Shown in pieces: positions 19,251 through 29,255 of a stretch of 35,220 bases of DNA (position 1 is its first letter; each line of letters begins with the position of its first letter). The DNA lies in the NCBI RefSeq assembly GCF_001273955.1, contig NZ_LIGI01000001.1, forward strand, positions 1,728,022 through 1,763,241, read 5' to 3'. Source of the stretch: Bacillus sp. FJAT-27245. GTDB lineage: Bacteria > Bacillota > Bacilli > Bacillales > Cytobacillaceae. The notes beneath the pieces were generated by a model. The model was given only the letters and a program-made list of their open reading frames with translations, ran no database searches and was not told the origin of the DNA. Both the position numbers and the translations under genes were made by a program.

Positions 19251-20384
19251 ATGAGCAGCGAACTTTTGGATGCTCTGACTATTCTGGAAAGAGACAAGGG
19301 AATTTCCAGGGATGTATTAATAGAAGCGATTGAAGCGGCCCTCGTTTCGGCATATCGCCGAAACTTCAACCAGGCGCAAAATGTAAGGATCGATATCAAT
19401 ATGGCGAACGGGCTTATGCGCGTTTTTGCCAGAAAAGAAGTTGTGGATGAAGTTTTTGATCCTCGCTTGGAAATTTCAATCGACGAGGCCAGGAAAATCA
19501 ACCCGAACTACCAAGTTGAAGATATCGTTGAAATGGAAGTCACACCAAAGGACTTCGGCAGGATTGCCGCCCAGACCGCGAAACAGGTAGTGACCCAGCG
19601 TGTGCGCGAAGCAGAACGCGGAATCATCTATTCGGAATTCATTGACCGTGAAGAGGATATCATGACCGGGATTGTCCAACGGATCGATTCCAAATTCATT
19701 TATGTAAGCCTTGGGAAAATTGAGGCGCTGCTGCCAGTTAATGAGCAGATGCCGAACGAACAATACAAACCGCACGACAGGATTAAGGTTTTTCTCACAA
19801 AAGTCGAGAAAACAACAAAGGGGCCGCAAATATTTGTATCAAGGACCCATCCCGGCCTTCTGAAAAGGCTATTTGAAATTGAAGTGCCTGAAATTTATGA
19901 CGGAACAGTTGAAATCAAGTCTGTCGCTCGCGAAGCAGGGGACAGGTCGAAAATTTCCGTCCATTCCGAAAACCCGGAAGTGGATCCTGTCGGTTCATGT
20001 GTTGGCCCTAAAGGAACACGCGTACAGGCAGTTGTAAATGAGCTGAAGGGCGAAAAAATCGATATCGTCAAATGGTCGGATGACCCGGTCGTATTCGTGG
20101 CAAACGCACTAAGCCCATCGAAGGTCCTGGATGTCATTGTCAATGAGGCCGATAAAGCAACAACGGTGATCGTTCCAGACTATCAATTATCCCTGGCAAT
20201 CGGCAAAAGAGGCCAAAACGCCCGCCTTGCAGCAAAACTTACCGGGTGGAAGATTGATATTAAGGCAGAAACCGAAGCTCGTGAAATGGGCATCTTCCCT
20301 CGTGAGGAAACAATCAGGCTTTTTGACGAAGAGGAAGAATTTTACGAGGAAGATGACTATGGCTTTGAGGAAGAAACGGATTAA
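19251..20384 (+). CDS. nusA: Transcription termination/antitermination factor NusA
   Basis: RNA polymerase-binding factor that promotes pausing and intrinsic termination and takes part in antitermination; 377 residues. The N-terminal polymerase-binding domain (about 1-125) is followed by an S1 domain (DIMTGIVQRIDSKFIYVSLG), KH1 with VGPKG (251-255) and KH2 with IGKRGQ (317-322). It ends in a strongly acidic tail (about 362-377) and lacks the C-terminal acidic repeats of the E. coli protein, as in other Firmicutes. GGGGGATAAGG lies before the start. Confidence 0.98.
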   Translation: MSSELLDALTILERDKGISRDVLIEAIEAALVSAYRRNFNQAQNVRIDINMANGLMRVFARKEVVDEVFDPRLEISIDEARKINPNYQVEDIVEMEVTPKDFGRIAAQTAKQVVTQRVREAERGIIYSEFIDREEDIMTGIVQRIDSKFIYVSLGKIEALLPVNEQMPNEQYKPHDRIKVFLTKVEKTTKGPQIFVSRTHPGLLKRLFEIEVPEIYDGTVEIKSVAREAGDRSKISVHSENPEVDPVGSCVGPKGTRVQAVVNELKGEKIDIVKWSDDPVVFVANALSPSKVLDVIVNEADKATTVIVPDYQLSLAIGKRGQNARLAAKLTGWKIDIKAETEAREMGIFPREETIRLFDEEEEFYEEDDYGFEEETD

Positions 20385-20402
20385 AGAGCGGAGGGAAATG
20401 GC

Positions 20403-20684
20403 GTGAACAAAATGAAAAAGGTTCCGATGCGCAAATGTGTCGCAACAGGGGAAATGAAGCCCAAAAAAGAACTTGTTCGCATCGTTCGCTCTAAGGAAGG
20501 AGAGGTTTCAATCGATCTGACGGGTAAGAAGTCAGGCCGTGGCGCGTACCTTACCCTTGATCGTGAAGCCATCCTGTTGGCAAAAAAGAAGAACGTACTA
20601 TCAAACCATTTGCAAACTGACATAGATTCTGCGATATATGACGAGCTCCTCGGGCTCATTGAAAAGGAGAAACGGCAATCCTGA
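20403..20684 (+). CDS. rnpM: RNA-binding protein RnpM (YlxR family)
   Basis: Small nucleic acid-binding protein, 93 residues from a GTG start preceded by GCGGAGGG. The family motifs [20 protein letters not shown] and GRGAYLTLD are clear. YlxR has been described as an RNase P modulator in B. subtilis; this function is transferred from family knowledge. It is located between nusA and ylxQ, its invariant place, and its stop overlaps the next start by one base. Confidence 0.92.
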   Translation: MNKMKKVPMRKCVATGEMKPKKELVRIVRSKEGEVSIDLTGKKSGRGAYLTLDREAILLAKKKNVLSNHLQTDIDSAIYDELLGLIEKEKRQS

Positions 20685-20986
20685 TGAAATCGAATCAATG
20701 GATGTCATTGCTTGGCTTGGCAAATCGGGCACGAAAAGTCATTTCGGGAGAAGAGCTTTCCATAAAGGAAATCAGGAGCGGAAAAGCAAAGCTGGTCCTG
20801 TTATCCGCGGATGCATCTGCCAATACGGCTAAAAAAATCACTGACAAGTGCAATTCCTATCGTGTCCCATGCAGGACTGTTGAAACCCGGTACGACCTCG
20901 GATCGGCAATCGGAAAAGATGCGCGTGTGGTTGTGGCTGTACTGGACGATGGTTTTGCCGCGAAATTGATGACACTGCTCGATTAA
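20684..20986 (+). CDS. rplGA: L7Ae-family RNA-binding protein YlxQ
   Basis: Ribosomal protein L7Ae-like, 100 residues, a predicted kink-turn RNA-binding protein. The family pattern is visible in [19 protein letters not shown], then [15 protein letters not shown] and [19 protein letters not shown]. Its ATG shares its A with the TGA of rnpM, so the two are translationally coupled. The biological role in Bacillus is not settled; context ties it to ribosome or RNA biology. Confidence 0.9.
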   Translation: MKSNQWMSLLGLANRARKVISGEELSIKEIRSGKAKLVLLSADASANTAKKITDKCNSYRVPCRTVETRYDLGSAIGKDARVVVAVLDDGFAAKLMTLLD

Positions 20987-21005
20987 TACTAGCGGGGGTG
21001 AAAGA

Positions 21006-23570
21006 ATGAGTAAAACACGTGTATATGAATACGCAAAAAAATACAATGTTTCAAGTAAAGATATAATTTCGAAATTGAAAGATATGAATGTTGAAGTCTC
21101 TAACCATATGGCGACGATTGAAAAAGATGCGTTTAATAAATTGGAAGCCATCTACAATAAAAAGGATGCAAAAGAGCAACGTCCTCAGCAGGGCGACCAA
21201 TCCGGCCGTCAGCAGCAAGGAAGCCGCGATAATCGTCCACAGGGCAGCCAAGCTACGCGTCCTCAAGGGAACAGGGATGGCCGCCCACAAGGAAATCGTG
21301 ATGGCCGCCCACAGGGCAGCCAGCAATCCCGCCCTCAAGGCGCCCAGGCGCAACGTCCTCAGGGGAACCGCGATAACCGCCCTCAAGGAAGCCAAGGTGG
21401 CCAAGGTGGCCAGCGTCCACAGGGGAACCGCGATGGCCGTCCACAGGGAGGCCAAGGGCAGCGCCCACAAGGAAACAGAGATGGTCGTCCACAAGGCAGC
21501 CAGGGGCAGCGTCCACAGGGAAATCGCGATGGCCGTCCGCAAGGCAGCCAATCATCCCGTCCACAGGGTGGACAACAAGGACGCCCACAACAGGGGGGAC
21601 CGGGGAGCCAGCAAAGGCCAGCTGCAAAGCCGGCAGGCCAAAAGCCTGGAGAAAGTAAAAAGACGGAAAATGATTTCAGGTCAAAAGAAAATAAAGCGTT
21701 CAATAAAGGGAAACCTTCAAATAGGCCAAACCATAACCAGGGCCAAAACAGGAATAAGCCTGGCAAGAGACCGCAACAGCACCAGCAGGCTCCTGTCGTG
21801 AAAAAAGAAAGGGAGCTTCCTGAAAAGATTACCTTTACAGAGTCCCTGACCGTTGCGGAACTTGCAAAGAAGCTCTACAGGGAACCATCCGAGATTATCA
21901 AGAAATTGTTCCTTCTCGGTGTTATGGCGACAATCAACCAGGAGCTTGACAAAGATGCGATTGAGCTGATTGCCAGTGAATACGGAGTCGAAGTGGAAGA
22001 AGAAATCAAAATCGACACAACCGATCTTGAGGTTTATTTCACGGAAGACGAGTCTGGCGATCTTATCGAAAGGCCGTCTGTCGTTACAATCATGGGCCAC
22101 GTCGACCATGGGAAGACCACCCTGCTTGATTCAATCCGGAATACGAAGGTAACTGCTGGAGAGGCCGGGGGAATTACCCAGCACATCGGCGCTTACCAAG
22201 TGGAGGAAAACGGAAAGAAAATCACATTCCTTGATACACCGGGGCACGCCGCGTTTACTACGATGCGCGCGCGCGGGGCGAAAATCACGGATATCACCAT
22301 CCTTGTTGTCGCAGCCGATGATGGCGTTATGCCGCAGACCGTTGAAGCGATCAACCATGCGAAGGCGGCGGAAGTTCCAATCATTGTCGCGATCAACAAA
22401 ATGGATAAACCGACCGCCAATCCTGACAGGGTCATGCAGGAATTGACCGAGCACGCACTTGTACCGGAAGCATGGGGCGGAGACACGATCTTTGTTCCCC
22501 TATCTGCGAAGACTGGAGAGGGCATCGATAATCTCCTTGAAATGATTCTTCTCGTAAGTGAAGTGGAAGAATACAAAGCGAATCCGAACCGGAAAGCGGT
22601 AGGAACTGTCATCGAGGCCCAGCTTGATAAAGGCCGCGGATCCGTTGCTACATTGCTTGTCCAGAATGGAACGCTGAAAGTCGGCGACCCGATTGTTGTC
22701 GGCGATACGTTCGGACGCGTCCGAGCGATGGTTAACGACAAAGGCCGTCGTGTAAAAGAAGCCGGCCCATCAACTCCGGTTGAAATTACTGGTCTAAGTG
22801 ACGTTCCACAGGCAGGCGACCGATTTGTTGTCTTTGAAGATGAGAAAACCGCCCGCCAGGTCGGGGAAGCACGCGCCCAGACTTCACTGGTTGCATCCAG
22901 AGGGGAAAAATCCCGCGTAAGCCTAGATAACCTGTTTGAACAGTTAAAACTAGGGGAAATGAAAGACTTGAACATCATTATTAAAGCTGATGCTCAAGGT
23001 TCTGCAGAGGCAATGGCTGGTTCACTTATGAAAATTGAGGTTCCAGGAATCAATATCCGAATCATTCATACTGGAGTCGGTGCTATTAATGAATCCGACA
23101 TCACTTTAGCGGCTGCTTCAAATGCGATCGTCATTGGATTTAACGTCCGTCCTGATGCAAATGCTAAGCGTGCAGCTGAAGCTGAAAAAGTGGATATGCG
23201 TCTGCACAGGATTATTTACAAGGTAATTGAAGAGATTGAGGCAGCTATGAAGGGTATGCTTGATCCTGAATTCCAGGAGAAGGTTATTGGGCAGGCTGAA
23301 GTGCGCCAGACATTCAAAGTATCCAAAATTGGTACAATTGCCGGTTCTTATGTAACAGATGGCAAGATTACCCGAGATAGCGGTATCCGTGTCATTCGTG
23401 ACGGCATCGTCATTTTTGAAGGAACAATCGACGCCTTGAAGCGCTTCAAGGATGATGCCAAGGAAGTCGCGCAAGGATATGAATGCGGTATAACCATTAA
23501 AAACTTCAATGATGTCAAGGAAGGCGATATCTTCGAAGCGTTCATCATGGAAGAGATTGAAAGAAAATGA
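21006..23570 (+). CDS. infB: Translation initiation factor IF-2 with expanded RPQG-repeat region
   Basis: GTPase that places fMet-tRNA on the 30S subunit and promotes 50S joining. It has 854 residues, much longer than B. subtilis IF2 (716). An N-terminal IF2N helical domain (1-50) is followed by a low-complexity region (59-265) containing sixteen 8-residue RPQG-type units, then a second IF2N-like domain (about 272-335). The G domain has GHVDHGKT (364-371), DTPGH (410-414) and NKMD (464-467); domains II, III and the tRNA-binding domain IV follow. The catalytic core looks ordinary. GGGGGTG precedes the ATG, and the stop overlaps the ylxP start by 4 bases. Confidence 0.97.
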   Translation: MSKTRVYEYAKKYNVSSKDIISKLKDMNVEVSNHMATIEKDAFNKLEAIYNKKDAKEQRPQQGDQSGRQQQGSRDNRPQGSQATRPQGNRDGRPQGNRDGRPQGSQQSRPQGAQAQRPQGNRDNRPQGSQGGQGGQRPQGNRDGRPQGGQGQRPQGNRDGRPQGSQGQRPQGNRDGRPQGSQSSRPQGGQQGRPQQGGPGSQQRPAAKPAGQKPGESKKTENDFRSKENKAFNKGKPSNRPNHNQGQNRNKPGKRPQQHQQAPVVKKERELPEKITFTESLTVAELAKKLYREPSEIIKKLFLLGVMATINQELDKDAIELIASEYGVEVEEEIKIDTTDLEVYFTEDESGDLIERPSVVTIMGHVDHGKTTLLDSIRNTKVTAGEAGGITQHIGAYQVEENGKKITFLDTPGHAAFTTMRARGAKITDITILVVAADDGVMPQTVEAINHAKAAEVPIIVAINKMDKPTANPDRVMQELTEHALVPEAWGGDTIFVPLSAKTGEGIDNLLEMILLVSEVEEYKANPNRKAVGTVIEAQLDKGRGSVATLLVQNGTLKVGDPIVVGDTFGRVRAMVNDKGRRVKEAGPSTPVEITGLSDVPQAGDRFVVFEDEKTARQVGEARAQTSLVASRGEKSRVSLDNLFEQLKLGEMKDLNIIIKADAQGSAEAMAGSLMKIEVPGINIRIIHTGVGAINESDITLAAASNAIVIGFNVRPDANAKRAAEAEKVDMRLHRIIYKVIEEIEAAMKGMLDPEFQEKVIGQAEVRQTFKVSKIGTIAGSYVTDGKITRDSGIRVIRDGIVIFEGTIDALKRFKDDAKEVAQGYECGITIKNFNDVKEGDIFEAFIMEEIERK
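21234..21593 (+). repeat. 24-bp coding tandem repeat in infB (RPQG octapeptides)
   Basis: Codons 77-196 carry RPQG at residues 77, 85, 93, 101, 109, 117 and 125, then after a 4-residue insertion at 137, 145, 153, 161, 169, 177 and 185, and RPQQ at 193. The 8-residue period is exact on each side. Units are mainly RPQG-NRDG and RPQG-SQxx. DNA units vary in synonymous positions, so it is old enough to have diverged. Confidence 0.9.
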
Positions 23571-23848
23571 TTGTAGGCATTGCTAGGTGCGAATGCATGA
23601 TTTACAATGCTGGGTCCCTTAAAGATAAACGGGCTGTACTACAAAGGATCATCACGCGCATTAGGCAAAAATACAATGTTTCCGTTTCGGAAGTGGACTA
23701 TCAGGATGCGTGGCAGAGGACAGCGATCGCGGTTGCTGCCATCGCCTCCTCGAAGGTCCCTGCCGAACGGGAAATCCAGAATGCAATCAAACTGATTGAT
23801 TCCTTTCCGGAAATAGAAAGGACCCTCACCGATATAGAGTGGCTTTAA
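23567..23848 (+). CDS. ylxP: DUF503 family protein YlxP
   Basis: Small protein of 93 residues, universally placed between infB and rbfA in Firmicutes; function not established, though position suggests a link with ribosome assembly. Family features seen are the N-terminus [40 protein letters not shown] and the repeated I-D-x-F-P near the C-terminus. It overlaps infB by ATGA (23567-23570), which means translational coupling. Confidence 0.9.
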   Translation: MIVGIARCECMIYNAGSLKDKRAVLQRIITRIRQKYNVSVSEVDYQDAWQRTAIAVAAIASSKVPAEREIQNAIKLIDSFPEIERTLTDIEWL

Positions 23849-23865
23849 AATAAGAGGTGACTGAC

Positions 23866-24237
23866 ATGAGCCATAGAGCAAACCGTGTTGGAGAACAAAT
23901 GAAAAAAGAGTTGAGCGAAATCATCGGCCGGAAAATCAAGGACCCACGGATTGGATTTGTAACGGTAACAGATGTGCATGTAACCGGCGACCTTCAACAG
24001 GCAACGGTTTACATTTCTGTTCTGGGTGATGAGGAGCAGCGGGAAAATACGTTGAAGGGCCTTGCCACTGCAAAAGGATTCATCCGCTCCGAGATAGGCA
24101 GCCGAATTCGCTTGAGGAAAACTCCTGAAATCGTATTTGAATTCGACGAGTCAATCGACTATGGAAACAGGATTGAAACACTCCTCACGAAAATCCACAA
24201 TGAAGAAAAGCAAAATGGACAGAACGATGAGGAGTAG
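23866..24237 (+). CDS. rbfA: Ribosome-binding factor A
   Basis: 30S assembly factor needed for 16S rRNA 5' end maturation; 123 residues. The KH-like fold signature is present: [30 protein letters not shown] and [21 protein letters not shown] 23866 is chosen over GTG 23857 because AGAGGTGA covers the latter and the N-terminus MSHRANRV matches the family. A strong terminator hairpin begins four bases after the stop codon. Confidence 0.96.
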   Translation: MSHRANRVGEQMKKELSEIIGRKIKDPRIGFVTVTDVHVTGDLQQATVYISVLGDEEQRENTLKGLATAKGFIRSEIGSRIRLRKTPEIVFEFDESIDYGNRIETLLTKIHNEEKQNGQNDEE

Positions 24238-24240
24238 GCA

Positions 24241-24273
24241 AGATGGGTAGACGTATGTCTATCCATCTTTTTT
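24241..24273 (+). terminator. Terminator-like hairpin between rbfA and truB
   Basis: A 12-bp stem AGATGGGTAGAC / GTCTATCCATCT with one G-T pair, a GTAT loop, followed directly by six T. Only 29 bp remain before truB. Confidence 0.88.
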
Positions 24274-24302
24274 CTGACTAAATAATGAAGGGAGCAGTGG
24301 CG

Positions 24303-25226
24303 ATGGAAGGGATAATACCGTTATATAAACCGACCGGGCTTACCTCTCATGACTGCGTTTTTAAGCTGAGGAAAATTTTAAAAACAAAGAAGGTTGGGCA
24401 TACAGGGACTCTCGACCCTGATGTTACAGGGGTATTGCCGATTTGCGTAGGCAGGGCGACAAAGGTTGCCGAATACATAACGGATGCCGGAAAAGCGTAT
24501 GAGGGCGAAGTGACACTCGGCGTTTCAACAGAAACGGAAGATGCATCGGGAGCGATAGTTGAGGAAATCCCAATCAACCGTGTTATTACGAGGGAGGAAA
24601 TCCTCTCGGTCCTTGAATCATTGACAGGGAATATCATCCAGGTGCCGCCAATGTACTCTGCTGTTAAAGTAAACGGGAAAAGATTGTATGAATACGCGCG
24701 AAACGGCCAGGAGGTTGAGCGGCCATCAAGAAAGGTAACGATTTACGCACTTGAATTATTGGATAGCCGGACAGAATTTGCCGGTGAGAAAATTAGCTTC
24801 CGGTTCAGGGCTGAATGCAGCAAGGGGACTTACATCAGGACCCTAGCCGTCATGATAGGCGAACGCCTGGGCTACCCAGCCCATATGTCATCGCTGGTCA
24901 GGACGCGTTCCGCAACCTTTTCCCTTGAGGATTGCCTCACTTTCACCGAGATAGAGGAATTAATGGAAAAGGGTGAAATCGGAGAAGCGCTCCGGCCCCT
25001 TGAAAATGCACTTTTGCATTTGCCGAAATACAGGATAAGTGATACATTAGCAGAGAAAGTGAAGAACGGGATGCGCCTTCCAATCCCTGAGCAATTCATG
25101 GAGGTGGATGGCCCAATCGCTGTGGAAAGCAGTGACGGTAAGGCTTTGGCGATTTACAGCCGCCATCCTGAAAAACCCGGAATCATGAAGCCTGCCAAAG
25201 TGCTGCGAAATGACAGGGAACTATAA
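24303..25226 (+). CDS. truB: tRNA pseudouridine(55) synthase
   Basis: Makes the pseudouridine at position 55 in the T-loop of tRNAs; 307 residues. The catalytic motif GHTGTLDPDVTGVLP is at residues 32-46 with Asp38 as the nucleophile; YKPTGLTSHD, PPMYSAVKVNGKRLYEYAR and CSKGTYIRTLA also match the family. ATG 24303 is preferred to ATG 24285 because AAGGGAG lies between them, inside the longer frame. The likely promoter is unclear given the terminator just upstream; it may depend on readthrough. Confidence 0.96.
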   Translation: MEGIIPLYKPTGLTSHDCVFKLRKILKTKKVGHTGTLDPDVTGVLPICVGRATKVAEYITDAGKAYEGEVTLGVSTETEDASGAIVEEIPINRVITREEILSVLESLTGNIIQVPPMYSAVKVNGKRLYEYARNGQEVERPSRKVTIYALELLDSRTEFAGEKISFRFRAECSKGTYIRTLAVMIGERLGYPAHMSSLVRTRSATFSLEDCLTFTEIEELMEKGEIGEALRPLENALLHLPKYRISDTLAEKVKNGMRLPIPEQFMEVDGPIAVESSDGKALAIYSRHPEKPGIMKPAKVLRNDREL

Positions 25227-25295
25227 AGAGTATGCTTCAACGGCTTCATTGCAAGTCCTGTGAGGCTGCAGCTTTACGAGAAAGGTGAACCTATA

Positions 25296-26246
25296 GTGGA
25301 AGTAATAAATCTTGGATTCCCCCATAACCTGGATCGACAATCCGTGCCCGAGGCAGCGGTTGCGCTCGGTTATTTCGACGGTGTCCATCGCGGGCACCAA
25401 CGCGTCATCGGCGATGCTAGGGAGCATGCTGCGCAAATGGGAATTAAAACTGCTGTGATGACTTTCCATCCCCATCCGAAGGCAGTGCTTGGAAAGCTCA
25501 GGCAGGATATCGACCATATCACTCCCCTGAATGAGAAAATTCGGCGTATCGGTGACCAAGGAGTGGATATTTTATACATCGTGGACTTCACGCCTGAATT
25601 TGCCAATCTCACTCCGCAGGAATTTGTGGACCAGTACATTATCGGATTGAATATTGTCCATGTTTCCGCCGGCTTTGATTATTCGTACGGACGGATGGGA
25701 AAAGGGACGATGGAAACACTTCCCTTCCATTCGAGAGGAAAATTTACACAGTCGACCGTCGGGAAGCTAAGTGATGGAGGAGAGAAAATCGGCTCCACCC
25801 GGATCAGGAAGCTTTTGGCTGATGGCCGGACGGATGAAGTTGCTGATCTGCTCGGAAGGCAGTATACGACGCCGGGTGTGGTCATCCACGGGGACAAACG
25901 GGGAAGGACAATCGGGTTTCCGACTGCCAATGTCGAACCGGAAAAAGGCTACATCATCCCTCCTCCTGGCGTTTATGCGGTCCGAATCAAGATTGCCGGA
26001 GAATGGCATTTTGGGGTTTGCAATATCGGGTTCAAGCCGACGTTCAACAAAGATTTGGAAGGCAAGCCATCCGTGGAAGTCCATATATTCAATTTTTCGG
26101 AAAATGTGTATGATGAGCAAGTCGTTGTCGAGTGGCACAAGTATTTGCGAAAGGAACAAAAGTTTCCAGGCATTGACGCGCTCGTGGGCCAAATTTTAAA
26201 AGACAAGCGGGACGCTATGGACTATTTCGGAATTCCTGCCGAATAA
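25296..26246 (+). CDS. ribF: Bifunctional riboflavin kinase / FAD synthetase
   Basis: Converts riboflavin to FMN and FMN to FAD; 316 residues, called ribC in B. subtilis. The N-terminal FMN adenylyltransferase half has the nucleotidyltransferase motif GYFDGVHRGH (25-34); the C-terminal riboflavin kinase half has HGDKRGRTIGFPTANV (198-213) and GVYAV. GTG 25296 is chosen because AAAGGTGA lies 7 bp before it and an upstream in-frame start (25260) lacks a ribosome binding site. It forms a unit with truB. Confidence 0.95.
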   Translation: MEVINLGFPHNLDRQSVPEAAVALGYFDGVHRGHQRVIGDAREHAAQMGIKTAVMTFHPHPKAVLGKLRQDIDHITPLNEKIRRIGDQGVDILYIVDFTPEFANLTPQEFVDQYIIGLNIVHVSAGFDYSYGRMGKGTMETLPFHSRGKFTQSTVGKLSDGGEKIGSTRIRKLLADGRTDEVADLLGRQYTTPGVVIHGDKRGRTIGFPTANVEPEKGYIIPPPGVYAVRIKIAGEWHFGVCNIGFKPTFNKDLEGKPSVEVHIFNFSENVYDEQVVVEWHKYLRKEQKFPGIDALVGQILKDKRDAMDYFGIPAE

Positions 26247-26270
26247 ATACTGTGAAATCAAGGTTCATGC

Positions 26271-26299
26271 TTGCTTTTTGAGCCGAAACGTTGTATTCT
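26271..26299 (+). promoter_or_regulatory. SigmaA promoter of rpsO
   Basis: TTGCTT (26271-26276), 17-bp spacer, TATTCT (26294-26299). Confidence 0.6.
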
Positions 26300-26305
26300 T
26301 ATAAA

Positions 26306-26662
<357 letters not shown>

Positions 26663-26670
26663 TCAAAAGA

Positions 26671-26693
26671 AGCGGGAATTTTCCCGCTTTTTT
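26671..26693 (+). terminator. Intrinsic terminator after rpsO
   Basis: AGCGGGAA pairs with TTCCCGCT around a TT loop, followed by a run of T. Confidence 0.88.
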
Positions 26694-26739
26694 GTTAGGT
26701 AAAAATAGTGCGGCAATATTCATACATATTTTAAGCCAG

Positions 26740-26768
26740 TTGAAATTTGAGCATACTAACATTAATTT
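26740..26768 (+). promoter_or_regulatory. Candidate sigmaA promoter of pnpA
   Basis: TTGAAA (26740-26745), 17-bp spacer, TAATTT (26763-26768), in an AT-rich region about 75 bp before the pnpA start. Confidence 0.5.
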
Positions 26769-26841
26769 GTTATTAAATAAATGTAATAGTGCTGATGGCA
26801 TATTCAAAAGCGAATGAGCCGGAAAGAGGGGTAATAACTAT

Positions 26842-28962
26842 ATGGAATCACCGAAACAAGAGTTTTCCATTGACTGGGCAGGAAGAAAGCTAACTGTTGA
26901 GGTTGGCCAGCTTGCAAAGCAGGCGAATGGCGCCGCCCTTGTCCGTTATGGAGATACAGCCGTCCTTAGCACGGCAACAGCTTCAAAAGAACCAAAAAAC
27001 TTGGACTTTTTCCCGCTAACAGTAAACTACGAGGAACGTCTATACGCGGTTGGGAAAATCCCTGGCGGATTTATTAAGCGCGAAGGCCGTCCGAGTGAAA
27101 AAGCAATTCTCGCCAGCCGCCTGATTGACCGCCCGATTCGCCCTTTGTTTGCAGAGGGCTTCAGGAATGATGTCCAGGTTATTAGCATTGTCATGAGCGT
27201 TGACCAGGATTGCCCTTCCGATATGGCTGCAATGTTTGGTTCATCCCTCGCTTTGTGCGTTTCAGATATTCCGTTTGAAGGCCCAATCGCAGGCGTTATC
27301 GTCGGCCGGGTGGATGGCAAGTTTGTCATCAATCCAACGGTTGAGCAAGGCGAAAAGAGTGATATCCATTTAGCTGTAGCTGGGACAAGGGATGCAATCA
27401 ACATGGTTGAAGCGGGTGCCCTGGAGGTTCCGGAAGAGGTTATGCTTGAAGCCATAATGTTCGGCCATGAAGAAATCAAGCGCCTGATTGAATTCCAGGA
27501 TGAGATCGTTAAGGCGGTCGGCAAGGAAAAACGCGAAATTTCCCTTTATCAGGTTGATCAGGACTTGAAAGCCGAAGTTCTTGAACTATGTGAAAAAGAC
27601 ATGCTGAACGCGATCCAGGTGCAGGAAAAGCATGCGCGTGAAGCAGCCATAAAAGAAGTAAAAGACCAGGTTCTTGCGAAATACGTTGAGCAGGAAGCAA
27701 CCGACGAAGACATCAAGCAGGTAAAACAAATTCTGGACAAGCTTGTAAAGGATGAAGTACGCCGCTTGATTACTGAAGAAAAAGTGCGCCCGGACGGCCG
27801 GGGCGTGGATGAAATCCGCCCATTGTCCTCCCAAGTTGGCATTTTGCCGCGCACACATGGCTCCGGACTGTTTACCCGCGGGCAAACCCAGGCGCTTAGC
27901 GTTTGTACGCTTGGTGCGATGGGCGATGTCCAGATTCTTGACGGCCTTGGCCTTGAGGAAGAAAAGCGGTTCATGCACCATTACAACTTCCCGCTCTTCT
28001 CTGTAGGGGAAACCGGTCCGATCAGGGGTCCTGGCCGCAGGGAAATCGGCCATGGAGCATTGGGCGAGAGAGCGCTTGAGCCTGTTATTCCATCCGAGAA
28101 GGATTTCCCATACACGATTCGCCTCGTTTCCGAGGTGCTGGAGTCGAACGGTTCGACTTCGCAGGCGAGCATCTGCGCAAGCACCCTGGCCATGATGGAT
28201 GCCGGCGTGCCAATTAAGGCACCTGTAGCGGGAATCGCGATGGGCCTTGTGAAATCAGGGGATAATTATACTGTATTGACAGACATCCAGGGAATGGAAG
28301 ACCATCTTGGCGATATGGACTTTAAGGTTGCCGGCACATCAAAAGGTGTTACGGCGCTTCAAATGGACATCAAGATCGAAGGCCTTTCCCGTGAAATTCT
28401 CCAGGAAGCTTTGGAACAGGCGCAAAAGGGCAGGATGCAAATTCTCGAGTCCATGCTTGCGACCATTTCCGAGCCAAGGGAGCAGCTGTCTCCGTACGCG
28501 CCTAAAATCCTGACAATGACCATTAATCCGGACAAAATCAGGGATGTTATTGGGCCAAGCGGAAAGCAAATCAATAAAATCATTGAAGAAACCGGCGTAA
28601 AAATTGATATTGAGCAGGACGGAACTGTCTTCATTGCTTCGACAAATGAAGAAATGAACCAGAAAGCCAAGAAAATCATTGAAGATATCGTCCGGGAAGT
28701 AGTAGTCGGTGAATACTATCTAGGGAAGGTCAAGCGGATTGAAAAGTTTGGCTGCTTCGTTGAAATATTTGCCGGTAAAGATGGCCTCGTCCACATTTCC
28801 GAACTTGCTGAAGAAAGGGTCGGTAAAGTCGAGGACGTCGTGAAAATTGGCGATGAAATGCTAGTCAAGGTAACCGAAATCGACCGCCAGGGCAGGGTGA
28901 ACCTGTCAAGGAAAGCCGTCCTGAAGGAGCAGCGCGAAAAAGCGGAGCAACAAAACAACTAA
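26842..28962 (+). CDS. pnpA: Polyribonucleotide nucleotidyltransferase (PNPase)
   Basis: Phosphorolytic 3'-to-5' exoribonuclease, the main mRNA-decay exonuclease in Bacillus; 706 residues (B. subtilis 705). Two RNase PH-like halves are visible, the first with [17 protein letters not shown] and [14 protein letters not shown], the second with [28 protein letters not shown] and [17 protein letters not shown] domain has IGPSGKQI (570-577), and the S1 domain (about 615-690) opens with [20 protein letters not shown]. It has its own promoter and terminator. Confidence 0.98.
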   Translation: MESPKQEFSIDWAGRKLTVEVGQLAKQANGAALVRYGDTAVLSTATASKEPKNLDFFPLTVNYEERLYAVGKIPGGFIKREGRPSEKAILASRLIDRPIRPLFAEGFRNDVQVISIVMSVDQDCPSDMAAMFGSSLALCVSDIPFEGPIAGVIVGRVDGKFVINPTVEQGEKSDIHLAVAGTRDAINMVEAGALEVPEEVMLEAIMFGHEEIKRLIEFQDEIVKAVGKEKREISLYQVDQDLKAEVLELCEKDMLNAIQVQEKHAREAAIKEVKDQVLAKYVEQEATDEDIKQVKQILDKLVKDEVRRLITEEKVRPDGRGVDEIRPLSSQVGILPRTHGSGLFTRGQTQALSVCTLGAMGDVQILDGLGLEEEKRFMHHYNFPLFSVGETGPIRGPGRREIGHGALGERALEPVIPSEKDFPYTIRLVSEVLESNGSTSQASICASTLAMMDAGVPIKAPVAGIAMGLVKSGDNYTVLTDIQGMEDHLGDMDFKVAGTSKGVTALQMDIKIEGLSREILQEALEQAQKGRMQILESMLATISEPREQLSPYAPKILTMTINPDKIRDVIGPSGKQINKIIEETGVKIDIEQDGTVFIASTNEEMNQKAKKIIEDIVREVVVGEYYLGKVKRIEKFGCFVEIFAGKDGLVHISELAEERVGKVEDVVKIGDEMLVKVTEIDRQGRVNLSRKAVLKEQREKAEQQNN

Positions 28963-29014
28963 TGCATCCGGATTAACCGCGGCTCGGTTGATTGCTTATA
29001 TATGGATAAGAACG

Positions 29015-29038
29015 AAGCCAGGGGGATCCCTGGCTTTT
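29015..29038 (+). terminator. Intrinsic terminator after pnpA
   Basis: AAGCCAGGG (29015-29023) pairs with CCCTGGCTT (29028-29036), 4-nt loop, followed by a short TTTT. The remaining gap to ylxY (29039-29255) is A/T-rich with several T7-T8 runs and no clear promoter. Confidence 0.8.
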
Positions 29039-29255
29039 CGTATTTAAAGAATTTTTTTCAGAGGAACATTTTTTTAAGGATGACGGAAGTTGCTGATGTA
29101 CTTTTTTTCAAAGAAACCCTTTTGGAGAAAATGCAAGTTCTGTTGGCAGCTTTTTTTAAAAAAATCCTATGGCAGTCCTAAATGCCATTGCAGCCAGGAG
29201 GCTTGTTCTATCAAATGCTTCGCCAACATACTTTTGTATGGAGGAGGGAGCGAAA

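Noticed and set aside
21234-21593. CRISPR-like regular repeats
   Set aside because: The units are contiguous without unique spacers and keep the IF2 reading frame.
21051-21766. Long minus-strand and +2-frame ORFs across the infB repeat region
   Set aside because: They arise from the periodic 24-bp coding repeat; their translations are repetitive (LWTLPLA-type) with no domain, and the IF2 frame is continuous.
29226-29241. CATAC-TTTT-GTATG inverted repeat as a sigmaE promoter or operator of ylxY
   Set aside because: It abuts the Shine-Dalgarno, leaving no room for a leader, and no matching -35 is present.
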